Of a stretch of 64,000 nt of DNA, positions 12,121-24,996 are shown piece after piece. Source of the stretch: Dreissena polymorpha (Eukaryota; Mollusca; Bivalvia; Myida; Dreissenidae); contig NC_068359.1 of NCBI RefSeq assembly GCF_020536995.1, positions 61,589,115 through 61,653,114 on the forward strand, written 5' to 3'. The notes beneath the pieces were generated by a model. The model was given only the letters and a program-made list of their open reading frames with translations. It searched no databases and was not told the origin of the DNA. A program made the translations under genes and the position numbers. Every line of letters starts with the position of its first letter. Within the stretch, counting starts at the first letter, position 1.

Positions 12121-13290
12121 ACTTGACAGAAAACAGCAACAATTTTGCACTGTTATAAAAACACGTTTTTTAGATGCGTACGAAGGAACTTTAATCAGCA
12201 AATATTAACACATGGATTTATAAAAGCGAAATATAAAAGCACTGAAATTAAATTGCTACCGCGTAGATTCTTTAAAGGTTGTTGTTTTCACAACTTACTC
12301 GAAATAAGGATTCAATTGCTCACCTTTTGCTTTTAACTTTACGGAAGTAACTATTGTTTACAGTTAAAAGATGTGAGGATGATGCCCGACATTGTCTTTA
12401 ATGTACTGAATTAATTACCGTTTTATATTACGTAAATGGTAAAACTGTAATTATTTGTTAAACATTTTCGTTTTATTTAATGAACATGACTTAGATAGAG
12501 TATTTAACTATGAACAGTAGCTTGTATATAACAATTTATTAATAAGTGTTGTGTTAGAATACCTTTTAGATACAGCAATAATATGCCCCGAAATAAACAA
12601 AAATGAATACATGTAAACAAACACTCCGTTGTGACATTTATACAATAAGATAAAAACATGATGTGATAATGAGAATTGACTAATGAAAACAGAAACAGAA
12701 TGCAAAAAGCTTTTATTTTAAATCTGTGTCGTCCCAGGTACTAATTTAAAGTACTCCGTATATTACAGTAAATATACTGAAAACGTACCGGCCTTACTCC
12801 AGGGTTCTTGTTGGTTTATTGCACGTACCCAGGGTACTTTGTATTATATTTAAGAGTATATTTAAGGGGTGCTTTAAAGTAGTACATGTGCCGACAAAGA
12901 AACATCGAGCACTAGTCGGTGATTCCTCAGGCGAAGTACTAACAGCTACAAGGACAACATTAGTTACAAAAAATCAGACTCCCAGATATCAACATAACCA
13001 CTCAAAGCATTTAAGATGAACTATACACAACATAAACATATTTTTATATCGCATAATTAAAATACAACGTCTCATAGGCTATGAACCACGTCCGTAGTCT
13101 TTCAATAGAATCACCAGCTATTAATTCCGAAATATTATCGTGTGTAAAACGACTGTAGTAACGATTGAGTTAAAGTATTATTCGCATAATGATTTTTTGT
13201 TTAAACATAGTAACTCAATTTACTATGCTGAGGGACCTATGTTTGTTTCGGTCCTAGCTTTGCTCAAACGGATATAATGTGCATGAGGCC
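12121..13290. other. Intergenic stretch
   Basis: No gene supported. Around 12735-12860 several GTAC-containing short inverted motifs occur (ccaggtac, gtacccagggtac), but no clear element boundary. Confidence 0.55.
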
Positions 13291-13800
13291 TTAAAGGGGC
13301 CTTTTCACGTTTTGGTAAATTGACAAATTTGAAAAAAGTTTTTCAGATTCGCAAATTTTCGTTTCAGTTATGATATTTGTGAGGAAACAGTAATACTGAA
13401 CATTTACCATGCTATAATATAGCCAGTATGTGCATCTTTTTACGATTTAAAAACCTGAAAATTATAAATTAAGCGTTGCAACGCGAAACGATTTAATAAT
13501 TTGGAGAGTTCTGTTGTTGTCGTTATACTTTGTGAAACTACGAAGATTGCTTATATAAAGTATAAAATACGTTAGTTATATATACTTGGCAGGATGGCCG
13601 AGCGGTCTAATTGGTTTTTACTCCAGGACTCCAGGGGTCACTGGTTCGAGCTCTGCTGAGGTTTACTTTTTTTTTCTTTTTTTAATTTTATTCTTGATTT
13701 TTTACTGGAGCTTTTTAGAGCCAATGTTTACATTTATCAATGTAAAGCATTTAATGACAAACTTCAAAACATGCCAAAATCTGTGAAAAGGCCCCTTTAA
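13291..13800 (+). mobile_element. TTAA-flanked element with internal tRNA-Leu-like region, copy A
   Basis: Complete 510-bp copy. It is bounded by TTAA at both ends, with 14-bp inverted ends AGGGGCCTTTTCAC / GTGAAAAGGCCCCT. Inside, 13588-13660 is tRNA-like: an A box (TGGCCGAGCGG, as in tRNA-Leu) and a B box (GGTTCGAGCTC). The structure combines a MITE (inverted ends, TTAA target) with a pol III head. It has no coding capacity. The TTAA target points to a piggyBac-like or other TTAA-using transposase acting in trans. Further copies lie at 27490, 30294, 41915, 44537 and 47993. Confidence 0.9.
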
Positions 13801-16040
13801 CGTGTGTAGTAGAAAACACCAAAAACATACAACAACATAGCTTAACTATCAGGGTTATAACCTCGGCTACTGTGGTATATACCTCTCATTTTCGTATCTT
13901 TGTTAAGTTCCACAATAACCTGTCCTCGAACACATTGTCCAGAATAATACACAATCTGTGGATTCGCGAGAACTATTTCCAATCTCCGAATGTTAGGCAT
14001 TATTAATACTTCCTAGTGCAGACTTATGTCAGGCCAGTGTTAGATGACAACAGGTATATGTGAATAAGGCGTGCCTTTATTCTATACATAGATGGTGACG
14101 TCACTACGTTATTTAAAGATCGTTTGTTGACACATTGATGAATATTCAATTTACGGAAAAACGCTTGGTGTGATGCAAGCGTGTGGTTAACACCGAGTGG
14201 TTTAAAACTACTAACATTAAATTGTTGGTGTTGTTATTTATCATTCTCCTAGCAGAGTTGTCGTTCGTCCCTACCATACACATGAACAGTAGTTTTAGAG
14301 AGAGATAAGAAAAAGTAATGCTCATGAAAAATGCACAAAACCGATGTTTAGATAATTATATACTATCTACCGCTAAGAAGCTTATTTATCCGACCACATT
14401 TGTATATAATTGAAGTTGCAATCATGAAAAAAAAATATTTACAAAGAAAATCATAAATTATCAGAAGACCTTGATGTCTCGATGTCAGGGTATTAATGGC
14501 TATAGTGATATGTGTACTGGATTACTATATGGTATGCAGTTTCTGAGGGTGTATATTCCATACATCTTTAGTTACATTGTAACTTCTATTAAACTATAAG
14601 TCAAATTGAACGACGAACGATAAAAAATAGACTCTTAGCGTAAAAAGGCCTGGGGTGGGCTGCACAAACCCCCTTATTTATTTTTTTAGAAACGGTAGGT
14701 CCTACATAAAACTTGACTACACATTCGTACCATCAGGGTGAAATTCGTGTCTAGCTGTTGCCAGCAATAAAATGAGGTAAAATCTTAATATTTATATAAG
14801 AACACCTTTCTGAATACGAATCTGGAGTGTGTTTTTTTAATATACAAAGGTCCTTTTAGGTAAAAATAAGGCTATACATGTTATATGTGTCAAAGGGCTT
14901 TTTCCGCTCAAAATACATGACCCCATTTCTTATATCTTTACTCTACCCACGGACGGTTATTAACTTCATTCTATGTATTAGACCGTTTGTCTTGCTGTAC
15001 AAGCTTGAACAAAAATATATGTATTTTATGTAAAGAATTGCATAATTTAAATGCTAAGTCGAAAACATTTCAAGAAACCCCGTTTGTCACTCTTATCTTA
15101 CATACTTGTCATCCCTTTCCGATATGTTTTCTAATCGCTAGGTCATTTTTTCAATTTCCCTGACACTGGTTCTCTTGGGTGTATGTATGTTTCTGTATAA
15201 TAGTGTAGATGGAGACTATTTTTTTTAATTAAATATACATAATAGTCAATATATATTATACGTTTCATAGAAATTTATTGATATCTTTTGCTGATATTAA
15301 AGTTTAGAAGAGCCGCAAAAACCGCTTATTTTCTTAGAGGCACCCCATTAAGCCTCTCGATCTAAATTGACCCCAAATATTCCAAGCACCCTGAATTGCA
15401 CATAAAAAATCAGGTGTACTTTTTTCTACCGCCCGCAGTCAACTATATACACGTATGTATAATCACTACGCTTAAAAGAGTGAAATGAAAAAAATAGGGT
15501 AAAAAACAACAACAACACAGTAAACATATTTTTCGGTCATATCTCAAATACCATACAACATTTCCTGATGAGTATTTCGAATTTCTGCCTTATAATATCT
15601 TTGTATTGGCATATATGGTTTATATGTACGTTTGCGTTATAGTACTTTTTGGCGGTATTTTTGAGCTGATGTTACTGCAAATTCCTGTCTTGGAAGACAT
15701 CTACGCTTTATAAATTTTCCACAATTTCACACATTTTTACAAAAAAATAATTTAACATGAAAATTAATCGTGAATATGAAATATAACTGTCATTAGCATA
15801 AAAAATGAACGCCCCGAGTCCTAGTGCGCGGGTAGACGTGAAAACGAATGTTTTCAAGGACAATAGCTATCTTATTACCACCTTACACCGGATCGGAGAC
15901 CCATTGCGCTATAGGTCTCGATTCGGTCTATCTTTGCATAAGGTATAAGAAATGTAGATAGCATAATACTAGTAACGAGGCTAGAGAGTTACCCCGGTCG
16001 TTTGAGCGTAACCCCCTCCCACAAAACAAAAGTAGAGTTA
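13801..16040. other. Gene-free stretch with a short dispersed repeat
   Basis: No gene supported. The block around 14062-14115 (catagatggtgacgtcact, containing a full CRE palindrome) recurs at 55680 inside another element. From about 14636 to 15440 the sequence has the feel of an old dispersed repeat (aaaggcctggggtgggctgc; gaggcaccccattaagcctc), but I could not find its ends. Confidence 0.5.
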
Positions 16041-16044
16041 GCGA

Positions 16045-17110
16045 AAAGGGTCATAACTCCTTCACGGGTTGTCCGGTTCAAAAAAATCTTTTTGCATATT
16101 CAAGAACAAAGTAAGACCTTTCCAAAGGTATCCATATTGTTGGAGTCACGCGACCCCACTAAAGGTTATTTTTAATTTCCTTTTTCTACTTTTTCTGATC
16201 GTGCATGTCAAAAAGCACAGTAATTCCAGGAGACCCCTTGAAATCGAAACTTTGATTTCAAGCGATCATCTTTTGACCCTGATATTAGTTTTAGGATATG
16301 ATCCCTCTGAACATTTGCGACCCTCGGACGGATTGAAACTGCCCACGTTTTTCTGAGAGGTTTAATTATTTTAGCGATTTTACGCTCTAAAATTCATGAC
16401 CACTATGACCTTGATGACCTTTACCCAACCGGTTAAAATCGGGCGGCTTTGGTCAGTCAATGCCAGATTTACATTCCTACCAAGTTTCATTTGAATCGGT
16501 CGCTTTTTTTCTGTCAGTAAAACGACCACATGTAGTCTACTTGGACAACAACCGATTTGCGTAGGTCATTATACTTGTAGTTTTGATGTCAGGGTTAATA
16601 ACGGCTTCATTGACATTATGACCTGGAATACTTTGGGCATTGGACGATGAAGAGTTAGCGATGGTCATAATGTATGTCAATATTTCTTAAGCTGTTAAGT
16701 TCTTAAGACTGTAGTGACATTAATACAGGACGACATGTACGGCTATCAGTCGATGTAGGTCACACTCTAGTTTTTATGTCAGGTTTCCCAAGGGCCATAA
16801 TGATGTACATAATTCAATGGGCGACAACTAGTTGGTGTAGGTCGTGATCTAGTCTGGATGTCAATTTTCCTAAGAACCATAGTGACATGGGTACCGGACT
16901 TCTTCGACGACAAGCAGTTGGCGTAGGTCCTGATCTTTTCCGAATGTGAAGAATTGTCTAATGTTTCAAAAAATATTTCCATCTACTGGGCTATTTGGAC
17001 CAAAAACAGTTTGCGTACGTCATGATCTAGTCTTTATGTCGAAATTCCGGAGAGCTGTAGTGACATAATTAGGTAATGGGCTGCTTGGGCGACAACCAGT
17101 TCGGGAGGTC
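16045..17110 (+). repeat. Decayed dispersed element with about 100-bp tandem units
   Basis: The first half (16045-16535) has the wording of a common invertebrate non-coding repeat (ccaagtttcatttgaatcgg). From 16535 onwards, units of about 90-105 bp recur, each with a form of gacaaccagttggcgtaggt, then ctagtctttatgtca, then a 'gtgacat' block; I count six to seven, strongly diverged. No coding potential. Confidence 0.65.
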
Positions 17111-17534
17111 AGCAGTCATTGTTCAACTTATAACACACTAAATTGGCATATAATGTATATGTTTATTGGCTTTCGTTTTAAACCATGAGTACATGCGTTG
17201 GCCTACATGTACACTACCTTTGTTTAAAAGATTTGTGTCTGTACTAATCAACCAAATTAATTTATAATTATAACAATGTTGTTTTGGTCTTAAATATAGT
17301 GCATCAGTACATTATCTGGGCTGATACAACCTACCCATTAATTCAGAGGACGTGAATCGGCCTACATGTTACACACGCATCAGTTTTTAGTTAGTCGGTT
17401 TGCCATCATGGAACACACTAGCTTGATATTTATGATAATATTCTGCATCGATCAGCCTATATAAGTGCACTAGCTGGGATGCACACGGTGTTGGTTACTG
17501 TGGTCAAAATAATTCATGGAATAGGTCACACTAA

Positions 17535-17783
<249 letters not shown>

Positions 17784-17789
17784 AGAGAG

Positions 17790-19155
17790 AATTTTTTTTA
17801 AGATAAGTAAATTTTTCGTTATAATATGATAATTCATCATTCAAAATGATGTTTTCACTACTTAATATCATAGCCACACGCTAACCACCTGTGCTGAGAA
17901 CATTGTGCTCAGGTGAGCAAAAATGGCATACATTTATGGATTCAAAACAAAAATGTCCTATGGTTTTGTTTGAATTGCCCGAATATGTAGTGCAATATTT
18001 TAACAAAAGTTCAAGATCTTCTTATACTAGGGCATTTATTAATAACGTAAACTTACATGTTTTATTTCCGTTGGTTCAAAATGTGTGTTCGTTTGTGTGT
18101 GTGTGTGCAAATATTCAATAAATGCTCAATATAAAACAGCTCTGACGATAAAGAACAAGAAGCTGATAAAGTTCCATGCACTGTGATGGTTTTAGATGAA
18201 CAGGAAATCACTGAAATGTTGAAATAAAGACAAACAAATAAAACATTCTTAAATATGTACTATGTTGATTACATACTGATACTAACTATAACACATTTCA
18301 AGTTAAGAATATTATAAAACCAATTCACAGCTAAAAAAGCAACGAATGCTTTGGGCCTCCTTTTTTACAGACAGGACCCTTGATAAAAGTCTTATCAGTC
18401 CACTTTTAGATTGGCAAGAGGAATCCTTCACAAAATATGTAAACCTTTGTGGAAGAAAACATTTGTCTGGATAGATACAACTGTAAATACATGGGTTGAA
18501 CACGTTTGCATAAAGAAAAATGGACCTATAATAATGTGTACACCATATGCAATCCAGTGATGAAAAAAAATACTTTAAAGTTGATATTCCCTTAATAGTT
18601 TTTTTGACTGGCCCATGACAGTTTATATAAATATTTTGACAGTTTATATAAATATTTTGTCTAGGCCGTTTAACAGAATAATACATGCACCATTCCATTG
18701 TTAACCAGCACAAAAGGTAGTACCATAACATTGAACTATTTTATACACATTTTCCTTATAAAAGTATATACAAAACATTAATGTGAAAGCTTAATACAGC
18801 CAAAAAATCAAACATGCAAACTTGTTCAATTGATATCCCCACCAACATTTTTAGTTGTGAGTGTTAGCTCACAAATAATGTTTACAGAGCAAGTTTTGCA
18901 AGTCAGTATGCGCTAAGCTACCCTAGGAACGATAACCACTGCCTGTTGCACTACCTGCAGTAAAATTATGCAGACGACGAATGCTAGGAGCGTCTGCTCT
19001 ACTACGCTAGGAACGATAACCACCGCATCTGCCTGTTTATAGTTAACCACTGCTACACTGCAGTATGTGTATATGATCTATAATGTTACACAGCTTGTAA
19101 TACGACATTGGCCAGTCTAGTGTTTATCATTGAAATCTGTACAAATTTGATGCTT
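17790..19155. other. AT-rich stretch, no supported gene
   Basis: The minus strand is open for 139 codons at 18312-18731, but the translation has no domain and includes a direct 20-bp duplication (tgacagtttatataaatatt), so I do not call it a gene. A (GT)n tract lies near 18093-18108. Confidence 0.5.
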
Positions 19156-19341
19156 TCAGGAAAACCGGGGCTTGATGCATGTGAAATAAGATTAGCCTGT
19201 GCACACTGATTAGCCTGTGCAATGTGCACAAGCTAATCAAGGACGACACTTTCTGATTGTATGGTGTTTTTGTTTAAAGAGAGTCTCTGGTACTAGGATG
19301 ACAATGAATGCATATGCACAAAGCCCTGTTTTCGCAAAATG
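19156..19341. mobile_element. Fold-back repeat of the 'gattagcctgtgca' family, copy 1
   Basis: Imperfect inverted ends (aggaaaaccggggcttgatg against gcgaaaacagggctttgtg in reverse), with the internal inverted block gattagcctgtgcacac/caagctaatcaaggacgaca. A diverged relative is at 32360-32536. I remember this family from dreissenid mussel sequences. Non-coding. Confidence 0.65.
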
Positions 19342-19599
19342 AAGCTTAAATTACCTTTTTATTAATGATTTGAAAAAAAAACAACATCTCGACCTGTGCT
19401 TTAAGACACACTTTTTATAAATTTGAAAGTGTTCATTTCAAACTTGCAATATAAAAAGCTATACCATAATTTTGAAAACTGAGTTGCGTCTAAGATTATA
19501 AAACAGCATACAACTTCAGTGCTTTGATTGTTTATTGATGGATGCAGATGAATAAATACAGTGTAAAATAACACATTTCAGTGTTATTGTTTTAATATA

Positions 19600-20465
19600 T
19601 TGCAATTCTCCTCTTTTACATGTATACACCCATGATGATGAAGTTTCATGTTGAAATATGGTATAGTATCTGAGATATACAATGTAGCCCTAAAAAGGTA
19701 AATACCGGTACTAAAACAACAAAAGGCAATAACTCTGAAGAGAGTGTAGGGTTATGGTTCATCTGCATAGCACCACTGCTTATTGATATTGATAAACCCA
19801 TGAAGTTTTATGTAGAAATCCTGTATCTTATCTGTGATATAGCCCACATATAGCTCTCGAAAATGACACAACACAAAAACAACAAAAGGTAATAACTCTT
19901 ACTTAACCCTTTGCATGCTGGGAAATTTGTCTTCTGCTAAAATGTCTTCTGCTGAATTTCTAAAATTAGCATTTTCTTCGATTTTTTTCAAAGAACACTA
20001 TCAGAATAGCAAACAGTTTGGATCCTGATGAGACGCCACGTTCTGTGGCGTCTCATCTGGATCCAAACTGTTTGCAAAGGCCTTTAAAACTCAGCTCCAG
20101 CGCTTTAAAGGTTAAAGAAGTGTTGGGTTATTATTTTGTGCCATGCATTTTTCTTTATTGATATCTATACACCTATGAAATTTCATGTTGACATCTTATA
20201 TAGGGTAGTTTCTGAGAAAGGACGCTGATGGACATCATCAAAAATTAACAAAAGCCAATAACTCTTATTTAGGAAATTGTAAGTTTAAGGTTGCTGTGCA
20301 TGACACTTTTTCATAAATGATATCGTTAAATCAGTACAATAACAATGGCTATTCTCCTCATTAATATTGATACACCCATGTTCAAATCTCATATAGTTTC
20401 TGAGATATAGCCCCGAAAAATTTGTGACAGACAAATGGACTGACAGACTGGCGGACACCACTAAA
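19600..20465. repeat. Diverged tandem repeat of about 170 bp, interrupted by a small TTAA element
   Basis: Blocks such as catgaagtttcatgttgaaa, tctgagatatagcc and aacaaaaggcaataactctt recur about four times between 19600 and 20440. The last unit runs into gacagacaaatggactgaca. The 203-bp element at 19913-20115 sits inside one unit. Confidence 0.65.
19913..20115. mobile_element. TTAA-flanked fold-back MITE with a long perfect hairpin
   Basis: Bounded by TTAA, with short inverted ends (ttaaccctttg / aaaggttaa). The core at 20010-20074 is a near-perfect hairpin: two arms of about 30 bp beginning caaacagtttggatcc, with one mismatch and a short loop around gttct. It lies within the diverged tandem repeat, so it inserted later. 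I recall this family from dreissenids. Confidence 0.75.
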
Positions 20466-21789
20466 ACCTTATCCCTCACATGATGTGATAAAAAATGCAT
20501 GCATGGATATTTTTAATCAATTTACTGTAGGTATCAATATTCAAATACCATACAATCTGGTACATGTTTATTATTTGCCACCTATCTACTTAAAGCAGCA
20601 CATCCTATTAACATTTAAATACTTGTCATAATTATAAAAAATAGTAAGCAATTAAATTTAAGAAAAAGACATACATTAACATTAACGCAACGTTCATACA
20701 CTGCGGTTATAAAGTTTTACAGACAAGTCATGCAATAAAACATAAAACACATTTTATGTTTTGTAACCCGTTTTCACCTGAATCACAATAAGATGTTTTA
20801 TGTACTTAATAACTCTAAGTTTTCAGACACATAAAAATGATTATTTTTTCAGAAAATTTAAATACGGAAGATATTCAAAAATTACAGGTGCCTGAAAATT
20901 TACAGACAAAAATTTAATGTCCCAAAATTATAATTATATTAAAATAATATCAATAACTCAATGCAAAATAGTGTTTCTACTTTGAAATAAATACAACTTC
21001 ACAGCTTTGCTTACTCTTGCCTTAAATGATACAGAACAAAAAAGTAAAAAACATTAAACATACTGCTTCCTTAATAGGAACATATCATTCAAAATGATGT
21101 TTGTTGAAGAAATTGTTTTCTAACGGTACACCTTAATCTGTTAGTAAAAATATATAATCTAAGTGTTACAAGATAAGCAAATACAGTGTCGAAATCTGTT
21201 AAAATAAAAAATAGCCCTGTAAAATATACTGTCCAAAAATTTAGAGTCTTTAATGATAGACGAAAAGTGCATGTCCAAAAATAAAGAGCCATGGAAAAAA
21301 AAATTGGCCGAAAGTGTCCGAAAACTCAGAGTATCTGAAAACTTAGAGTAATTACAGTAACTTATGATGGTTGAACTCATGGGTGTAGACTTATTTAAAC
21401 ATAAAAGCATAAAAACATGAGAAAATAAAACAAATCCTTAAAAAACATGTACATGTACATAATGATATCGACTACAACGCTTGCATACCAGGAAAGAGAG
21501 CGTTGCTACTAGCGGGAAATGAGTGTCAAATAATTCTTTACTATTAAATCACAATCTCTATCTCTGGACAAGCTGTTGGCAAATATAACTATTCTAGGGC
21601 CCTTAACCTTGGTTCACATGGAGCCAGGGGGCAATAAAACCAATATTAAGTGGATAGGACATTTTGCCAGAATGAATTGTCTAATAACAGATCTGTGTTA
21701 TATGTTCTGTTTTAAATAGTTTTGCAGTACCAGTAAATTCAGTTTTAGATGCCCGAGCAAGAAGCTTATATTTTGGGGCAAGAAGATTT
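20466..21789. other. Region downstream of the zinc-finger gene
   Basis: Lies 3' of the minus-strand zinc-finger gene, so part of it is probably its 3' untranslated region. AT-rich, with no other gene seen. Repeated words such as gaaaacttagagta, aaaatttagagtc and gaaaatttacagac around 20870-21350 suggest a very diverged short tandem repeat. Confidence 0.4.
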
Positions 21790-22515
21790 TCAAAGAACTT
21801 GTCCGACCTGCAATTGTCCCACCTGACCAGTTGTTAAATTCGAACCCTGCATTGCAACACTAGGCTGATTATCCTGCAGCAATTTCAATTCATGCGTCTT
21901 TTCATGTTGAGAAAGTTTCTCTTTGCGTGAAAACTGCTTCCCGCATATACTACACGATACTAACGGAGCCTTCTCGTGGGTACGCTCATGACGTTGCAGT
22001 TTATCCTTGCGGTAGAACTCCTTTCCACAAACCTCGCACCTAAAATCGCGCACACCAGTATGAATGTGCTTATGACGAGTCAGATGGTCTTTACGTGTGT
22101 ATGAACGATCGCACATGTCACAGGGATAGGCTTTGTACCCTCCTCCTGTCTTTGGCAATTTCTTTACAGGGGTATTTCCCGCTGGGTTTACATTAACAAC
22201 TGGTTCCATACTTTCCACTTTTGTCTCGCATGAAATTTCAGTTCCACTTGCGTCGTACAATTTGCTCACAGATTCACTGTACAGAGCCTGACTGCAACCG
22301 TCGCCATGCTTGTTTTCCTCTTTAATAACACGATGCTGGTTGTCTGGGCTTTGAGACTGGGACTGACCGGAGAAGACTGGTTGCTGAGGTGGACCACAAA
22401 ATATCTGGTGATCAATAAACGAGAACTTGCAAGAAAATTTCCGAAAACAAAGACCACAGACAACACTTCCATCTGCACTATTGCAAGTTTGATTCATCTC
22501 CATGACAAACATCAT
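21790..22515 (-). CDS. C2H2 zinc-finger protein (one C2HC and three C2H2 fingers)
   Basis: Probable nuclear DNA-binding protein of 241 residues. An N-terminal C2HC-type finger (C20, C23, H36, C40) is followed by a low-complexity Ser/Gln/Glu linker of about 90 residues. Then come three tandem C2H2 fingers (C132/C135/H148/H152; C160/C163/H176/H180; C188/C191/H204/H208) and a Gln/Gly/Val-rich tail. The recognition helices are almost alike (RKDHLTR, RKDKLQR, RKEKLSQ): Arg at -1 in all three, and His or Lys at +3. By the usual code this favours a G-rich target (inference). I start at the first ATG; the frame stays open about ten codons upstream to a stop. Acceptor-like CAG sequences just upstream mean a 5' exon could be missing. 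The family is too large to name an orthologue. Confidence 0.85.
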   Translation of the reverse strand: MMFVMEMNQTCNSADGSVVCGLCFRKFSCKFSFIDHQIFCGPPQQPVFSGQSQSQSPDNQHRVIKEENKHGDGCSQALYSESVSKLYDASGTEISCETKVESMEPVVNVNPAGNTPVKKLPKTGGGYKAYPCDMCDRSYTRKDHLTRHKHIHTGVRDFRCEVCGKEFYRKDKLQRHERTHEKAPLVSCSICGKQFSRKEKLSQHEKTHELKLLQDNQPSVAMQGSNLTTGQVGQLQVGQVL

Positions 22516-22548
22516 GTCCTTCAAGAGTACACACTGGACTTCTTGTCA

Positions 22549-24048
22549 AGAATATTGCCAATAGAAGAATGTTGCCAATAGAATATTATGCTTTACCATT
22601 TGTTAGTGTAGTCCTATCTTTTTTAAGACGATACCTAAAATGAAAAAAAGATCTTAAATTATAAGAAAAATCATTATCTTGGCATACTTCCAAACTGACC
22701 CTTCCAATTAAAATGCTGTACAATAAAATAAGAAATAATAAATAATTCCAGTAAATAATGTATAATTCATAAAGAAATATATGCTGCACCAATTTGATTG
22801 AATTGTAAGTGCAGAACGTATGCTAAATTTGTACTTACAATCTTTTTGAGCTATTAAATAACAATCTCACAGTTAGGTAAGGCAAACAATTGAATAAGTG
22901 CAATGCCATTTATGTCTTAATTCAAAATCAATCATGTACCCTTGATCTATAGCAAATGGTTATATTGGTTGGTGTTGTTAAGGTAATTATTGTAAACACC
23001 TCTACACTGTGTTTTTGGCTGCAGGAGTGGTGATTTTGATGAATATAAATATAGGTGTTAACCAAAATGGTAGGAAAATGGTGTCCATGGTTGATAGCAA
23101 TAGATTGGATACTGTGAAAGTAAGTGTGTAAAATATAGCGGATTTCCTATTATACGTTTTCTAAATAAAAATAACTGAAAACATAATTTTTGGCAAGCAA
23201 AAAGTAAGGAATTTTGTCATCTGCTGGCACTGCACTCACAAAAAATTAGGGTTGACCAGGTTATCTCTTACTCTCATTCTAAGTATAGGTCTACCTCACA
23301 GTATTGTGCCTTTAACGAAAACCCTTCAAGAAGTGCTGGAAAGTTAGTTTTTTTTTTAATTTTAGAAGTTGTCATTTATTTAATGGTTATCCATGATTAT
23401 AATGACGATCATTCCCATGATTTTTGGTGTTCATTGGCAAGTAGGTAATGTTTATTCCAGGGTGATGCTATGATTGAGAATTATGTAACACACAATTAAT
23501 TTAATTTGCTTATGGATTAATAGTAGCTTTATCAAATGTTTTGTATGCTGCTTACTTTTGAATTAAATGTTGAAATATTTTAAAAACAATATGAGAAAAT
23601 CTCATTATTCAATTAAGTAACTTTTTAAGAAAAAGCACATTAGAAATTGCGAATACATGTAGTAACAAATCTTAGCCGATACTATGAGACAATTGTACAT
23701 GAAACAGATTACTAAAGGGAGCTAAGTCTAGCCAGTATTTGTAACAAACATTGTCAATTAAAATGCAGTTTTCGTTGTTATGTCCAAGAATACACATTTA
23801 ATTAGAGATTCACATATTACACATGAGTGTTTTTGTATTTGTTCACTTAAAAAATTTGTATGTATTCATTAAGAGGGCCGATAAAACGGATAGACATTCT
23901 AGTAGAAATAAACCACTTTTTTATGTCAAACTGGGAGTGGAACAAATAAATAAAGAATGTATCTGTTTTATTGTTAAGTAGAAGTTTGACAATATTCTGG
24001 AATCAAATGACAGTGCTTAACAATTCCATGACATAGAAGTAGCTTTTA
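22549..24048. other. Upstream flank of the zinc-finger gene
   Basis: No gene or clear element. An unseen 5' exon or promoter of the minus-strand zinc-finger gene could lie here or farther right, near 25.7 kb. Confidence 0.4.
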
Positions 24049-24054
24049 CTTTAG

Positions 24055-24996
24055 CATACATGCCAGACGTCCCGATCTCGGCGGGACAGTCCCGCTTTTG
24101 GGCCCTTTGTCCCAGCGTCCCGATATGAGACGATTTGTCCCGACATTCGTAAAAAAAGATGTAAGGTCTCTAGGTTCCCAATAAAATTCGCTATTCAAGC
24201 TCTGTTTCGCTAACACTGCTTAGCCCTTTATTGCCCCCAATTAACAATCCGATTCTACTTCTCGTGTGTACCAGTGTTGTTTATGACACCTTATCAGCGA
24301 TTAATCGGCTAATTATTGATTTTATCAGGTATTCACACCATGGTGGTCTCCAAGATAGTGGTCGCTAATTGCTATCGATAGTTGTATTATAATGAAATAA
24401 ATGCTGAAAATGTGTTTGTTTTTGTCTTTGTTTGAAACGGTTTACAAAACAATTGTTTTGTAAAATTAACTCTAATTCATTAATGAGTCTTTTACATTCA
24501 ATGTCTAGTTCCAAAATAGCGGGATATTTCAAAATCGCAACAAACAGTCCAATAAGTGATACCCATCCTGTCTAGTGTAATTGGGTGTAATTGTAATAAA
24601 AACAACGAGTTGCTATGCATGACGGATAGTTTACTGTAACCAGTACTTTCAGTGTACTGGATTGCCTCCCCTGCGTTAATGTTTGCCATTGAAAGTAATA
24701 TAAAGAGTATTGTTGTCGTAATGTTCCAGATTTTGTATTCTAAAAAGATGAATATTATCTCGTTGTTTGCTTTTGTCTTATTTAATAAAACTGTTATTGT
24801 TATGTTTTAGATTACATGCTTCATATCAGATGTTTTATGTCTTGAATAAAAGTATCAAGAGTTTTTGTTAGTACTATACTGACTACAGTAAAGGTGGAAT
24901 GATAAATCGTTTTAGGTGTCCTGCTTTTTGGTCAAATGTCCCGACAGTTTTTTATGGAATGTCCCGCTTTGGACCTAAAAAATTATGGCATGTATG
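24055..24996 (+). mobile_element. CATACATGCCA element, copy 1 (942 bp, 6-bp target duplication)
   Basis: The inverted ends CATACATGCCA / TGGCATGTATG are flanked by the direct repeat CTTTAG (24049-24054 and 24997-25002). Subterminal blocks are rich in gtcccg words on both sides (gtcccgatctcggcgggaca; tgtcccgctttgg). No transposase is visible, so it is non-autonomous. The second copy, at 55414-56244, is inverted and has a 7-bp duplication. The superfamily is not settled. Confidence 0.85.

Noticed and set aside
13588-13660. True tRNA-Leu gene
   Set aside because: The boxes are good, but acceptor-stem pairing and the full fold are not, and it is the core of a repeated element.
18312-18731. 139-codon open frame on the minus strand
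   Set aside because: No domain, Cys/Tyr/Ile-rich as expected from AT-rich DNA, contains a direct duplication, and no start context or splice sites.
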